Shown here piece by piece: positions 13,467 to 15,485 of a stretch of 15,485 bases of DNA. The notes under the pieces were generated by a model. That model was not told the DNA's origin. It was given only the letters and a program-made list of their open reading frames with translations, and did no database searches. Source of the stretch: Deltaproteobacteria bacterium (lineage in GTDB: Bacteria; Desulfobacterota; DSM-4660; Desulfatiglandales; B25-G16); the NCBI GenBank assembly GCA_019308645.1, contig JAFDHR010000026.1, forward strand, positions 1 through 15,485. Reading direction: 5' to 3'. Every line of letters starts with the position of its first letter. Position 1 is the stretch's first letter. The position numbers and the translations under genes are program-made.

Positions 13467-13673
13467 CTATGTCGCCCCCATGAGCCATTCAGTTGTTTTA
13501 TCTTCCAGGGCCTTGTAACCAAAAGTGACACAGGCCGTTTTGCAACACCCGCAGCCTATGCAATTTTCCGTATCTATGTATATTGCGCCCTCTTGTTCCT
13601 CAATAGCCTGTAATGCACAAACCCTACGAGCGTAGCAATCCTTACATGCATGTTTACAAATAATGTTGAGCAT
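13467..13673 (-). CDS. Small 2x[4Fe-4S] ferredoxin, likely partner of the glutamate-synthase-like protein
   Basis: This 68-aa protein has a canonical [4Fe-4S] motif C38-x2-C41-x2-C44-x3-C48 (CIGCGCCKTAC, with an additional C43) and a second set in the N-terminus (C6, C10, C13, C19; CKHACKDCYARRVC), enough for a second cluster. GGAAGGAGAT precedes the ATG. The gene begins 24 nt after the stop of the FMN-type glutamate-synthase-like gene, so the two are very likely co-transcribed and this protein is its electron donor or acceptor. Split glutamate-synthase-type proteins with separate ferredoxin subunits are known in anaerobes and archaea. Other ferredoxin roles cannot be excluded. Confidence 0.85.
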   Translation of the reverse strand: MLNIICKHACKDCYARRVCALQAIEEQEGAIYIDTENCIGCGCCKTACVTFGYKALEDKTTEWLMGAT

Positions 13674-13697
13674 TTTAATCTCCTTCCGTTCGATAGA

Positions 13698-15182
13698 TTA
13701 TCCTAAAATTTTATTGACCTCTTCTTGGTCTGATTCCATAACATAGGGAATCCCAGACACATCCGCTGCATCCCGGGTTAAAGCAACCAGATCATTGCGA
13801 TCAATATATTTTAAGGAAAATTTCCTTGCACCTGCCATGAGTTGCTGCAGGCCTTGTCGTAGACGATCAAGGTATGAGTACATACCAATGGCCCCAGCAG
13901 GAATATTGGCGAAATCTTTCCCAAATCGCTCTTTTAACTGCGAGCTAACGGTAAAAAGCCTAAAGTACCCTTCTTCAATATCTTGGCCTTTCGAGTTCAT
14001 TTTTTCTGCCATTAAGCTACCATGAGTTTTGCCTACCATAGCGGCAGTCATTATGGCCCGCCCCAGGCAGACAGCTTTAACATGGGGCGCGGCCAGGGCT
14101 AAGGCCTTAAAAATGTGATCCTCCAATGAAAGCCCGCCAGCAATGGCAATGGGAGGAATGTAAGTGCCTTTTGCCTTAAGGCGTTCACACATCTGATAGG
14201 CCAGGCTTTCCAGTTGAACGGTTGGTATACCCCACTCATTCATCATTCTCCAGGGGCTCATACCTGTTCCTCCACCTGCACCGTCGATAGTCAATAAATC
14301 TATCTTTGAATCGGACGAGTATTTTATGGCACGAGCCAGATCAACAGGTCGGTAAGCACCAGTCTTTAAGGTCACATGCTTTGCACCGATGTTACGAAGA
14401 TATTGTACGCTTTGATGAAAAGAATCCTCATCCACCATGCCAAGCCTTGAGTGTCTTTCGAATTCAGAGATACCTCCAGCCTGAAAGGCAGTCTGGACAG
14501 TTGGATTTGTGGGATCAGGGAGCACGATATAGCCGCGCTCTTTGAGCTGTAAGGCCCTCTCCAGGCTTGGCAGTTTCACCTCGCCCCCGATGTCTTTTGC
14601 GCCTTGTCCCCATTTCAGTTCGAATATCTCCACACCCAGTTTCTCAATGACGTACTCGGGTACCCCAAGTTTAGTGTCTTCCACATTAGCCTGAACAATA
14701 ACTCCGCCTTTGTCATTATACCATCTTTTGAATGAATTAATCCGACGTTCCATTTCGGGCGACTTAACAATCTTGCCATTCTTGAACTCTGCCTGTGGAT
14801 CCATGCCACAAATGTTTTCTCCTGCAACAATAAATACAGGGAAATCCATCTTGATGCCGCCGTCAGCCCCTAAAGCGGTGGTACAGTCCACTGCCGGAAA
14901 AGTGGCAACATCTGGGTCAGCCTCAATACCAACCGCGCCCACGCATGTTCCCTGGATATTGAAGTGAGAGAAATCCACCGGATAATCCTTTTCCGCTCCC
15001 GCAGTAATCAGACCAAAGGGTTGTGGGTAAATCATCTCACGTCCTTTCAGTGCAGAGCGCCCCACCTCACAAGGGCCCTCACAACCATCTAGGCAGGTGG
15101 TGCAGATGCCGGAACCGGGTGCTGGTTCTACGCGGGTCGTGGTCACTGTTGCAGCACTACGATTTGGTTTGCTAAACGACAT
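13698..15182 (-). CDS. FMN-binding glutamate-synthase-family protein (GltB central domain type)
   Basis: This 494-aa protein is made of the FMN-binding (beta/alpha)8 domain of glutamate synthase without the N-terminal glutaminase domain. Seen are DTKLGVPEYVIEKLGVEIFE, ELKWGQGAKDIGGEVKLP (194-211), LLTIDGAGGGTGMSPWRMM (the FMN-phosphate/substrate loop, about 294-312) and IAGGLSLEDHIFKALALAA (348-366). In the family this domain makes glutamate from 2-oxoglutarate and ammonia, using electrons from ferredoxin or NAD(P)H. Substrates may differ in stand-alone members like this. An N-terminal C-x2-C-x3-C-x3-C set (27, 30, 34, 38) could bind a further Fe-S cluster. AAAGGAGGG lies ahead of ATG 15182. 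It is followed by a ferredoxin gene and preceded by a terminator/leader arrangement. Confidence 0.88.
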   Translation of the reverse strand: MSFSKPNRSAATVTTTRVEPAPGSGICTTCLDGCEGPCEVGRSALKGREMIYPQPFGLITAGAEKDYPVDFSHFNIQGTCVGAVGIEADPDVATFPAVDCTTALGADGGIKMDFPVFIVAGENICGMDPQAEFKNGKIVKSPEMERRINSFKRWYNDKGGVIVQANVEDTKLGVPEYVIEKLGVEIFELKWGQGAKDIGGEVKLPSLERALQLKERGYIVLPDPTNPTVQTAFQAGGISEFERHSRLGMVDEDSFHQSVQYLRNIGAKHVTLKTGAYRPVDLARAIKYSSDSKIDLLTIDGAGGGTGMSPWRMMNEWGIPTVQLESLAYQMCERLKAKGTYIPPIAIAGGLSLEDHIFKALALAAPHVKAVCLGRAIMTAAMVGKTHGSLMAEKMNSKGQDIEEGYFRLFTVSSQLKERFGKDFANIPAGAIGMYSYLDRLRQGLQQLMAGARKFSLKYIDRNDLVALTRDAADVSGIPYVMESDQEEVNKILG

Positions 15183-15204
15183 AATTAAATCCTCCCTTTG
15201 TTAA

Positions 15205-15270
15205 TTATAAATTCAAGCAACTAAAAATAAAAAATCCACAGGCTACATCTTGGTAGACTGCGGACTTCAT
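15205..15270 (-). CDS. Possible 21-aa leader peptide ahead of the glutamate-synthase-like gene
   Basis: A 22-codon frame runs from the ATG at 15270 to the TAA at 15205 and reads MKSAVYQDVACGFFIFSCLNL. GAAGGAGACA directly precedes the ATG, as good as the ribosome sites of the real genes nearby. The terminator hairpin lies inside the frame, the layout of ribosome-controlled attenuation. There is no run of Glu/Gln codons, so what would be sensed is unclear. It could equally be a chance frame. Confidence 0.35.
   Translation of the reverse strand: MKSAVYQDVACGFFIFSCLNL
15222..15263 (-). terminator. Rho-independent terminator / attenuator upstream of the glutamate-synthase-like gene
   Basis: On the minus strand CCGCAG-T-CTAC, a 6-base loop, GTAG-C-CTGTGG form a stem of ten pairs with one mismatch (and one G-T), followed by ATTTTTTATTTTTAG. 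This is a textbook intrinsic terminator. It lies only 40 bases ahead of the glutamate-synthase-like start and is not directly behind any gene seen in this window, so it either ends a transcript coming from beyond the right edge or attenuates the operon. Confidence 0.75.
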
Positions 15271-15485
15271 TGTCTCCTTCAATAATACGTCTCTGTATTA
15301 CTGATACTTAAAAGATAGGTTTTCTATTCTAGCAAAGAAATATTTTGTAAAGAGCTTTCGATATATTTTTAGCCCAGCCATATTTCCTGGGAGATAATAA
15401 TCGCCCCACGGAAAACCCTGGATTATGGCGACTCAGCTTATCCTAAGAAGCAAATAGCACTATGACTCTGAGGGTCGGCCACAAT
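15271..15485. other. Intergenic region at right edge
   Basis: No credible gene is seen. The region is AT-rich up to about 15375 and should hold the promoter of the glutamate-synthase-like operon. A TTTACA and a TAGAAT occur near 15329-15354 on the minus strand, but only 14 bases apart, too close for a confident call. A near-palindromic GACTCTGAGGGTC lies at 15464-15476. Confidence 0.35.

Overview
The window looks like an accessory (genomic-island-like) stretch of a bacterial chromosome next to a small block of ordinary metabolic genes. Nearly every gene reads on the minus strand. The right-hand genes (an FMN-type glutamate-synthase-like protein with a partner 2x[4Fe-4S] ferredoxin, an Rnk-type Gre-factor homologue and a DsrE-like protein) suggest an anaerobe, perhaps Desulfobacterota or a similar lineage. 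This is inferred from gene content only; no rRNA or other phylogenetic marker is present.

Layout from left to right. Bases 1-176 are an intergenic repeat and hairpin cluster. Bases 180-7558 hold a run of unrelated minus-strand genes: SEC-C protein, ICMT/PEMT-like membrane methyltransferase, HEPN-like protein, D12 adenine methyltransferase plus NotI-family restriction endonuclease, a 326-aa orphan, a 195-aa orphan, a GIY-YIG-like protein and a PD-(D/E)XK-like protein. Several are separated by 58-133 bp imperfect palindromes bounded by RYYYAAC / GTTRRRY boxes, placed just after a stop codon and about 20-30 nt before the next start. This is the layout of integron gene cassettes with attC sites. 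No integrase gene is present, so the array resembles a cassette cluster without integrase (CALIN-like), or the edge of a chromosomal integron.

Bases 7594-8163 and 10980-11546 are two degenerate, directly repeated group II intron remnants on the plus strand, opposite to the genes. They keep the start and the 3' maturase end of the intron-encoded protein plus domain V/VI-like RNA, and share the same out-of-frame internal deletion. They bracket an AraC-GNAT-MFS module (8210-10859, minus). A third, very short 3' remnant (2051-2111) abuts the methyltransferase gene and supplies its stop codon. Intron ends falling at attC R-boxes, with introns antisense to cassette genes, recall the known group IIC-attC introns.

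Bases 11573-11859 are a transposase-less element with perfect 21-bp terminal inverted repeats. Bases 11948-15270 hold the more conventional genes: dsrE-like/rnk, a duplicated Cys-motif protein, a ferredoxin, and the glutamate-synthase-like protein preceded by a strong terminator hairpin that overlaps a possible 21-aa leader peptide.

The most interesting content is the cassette array carrying a NotI-like restriction-modification pair and several orphan or putative nuclease genes, together with decaying antisense group II introns at its recombination sites.
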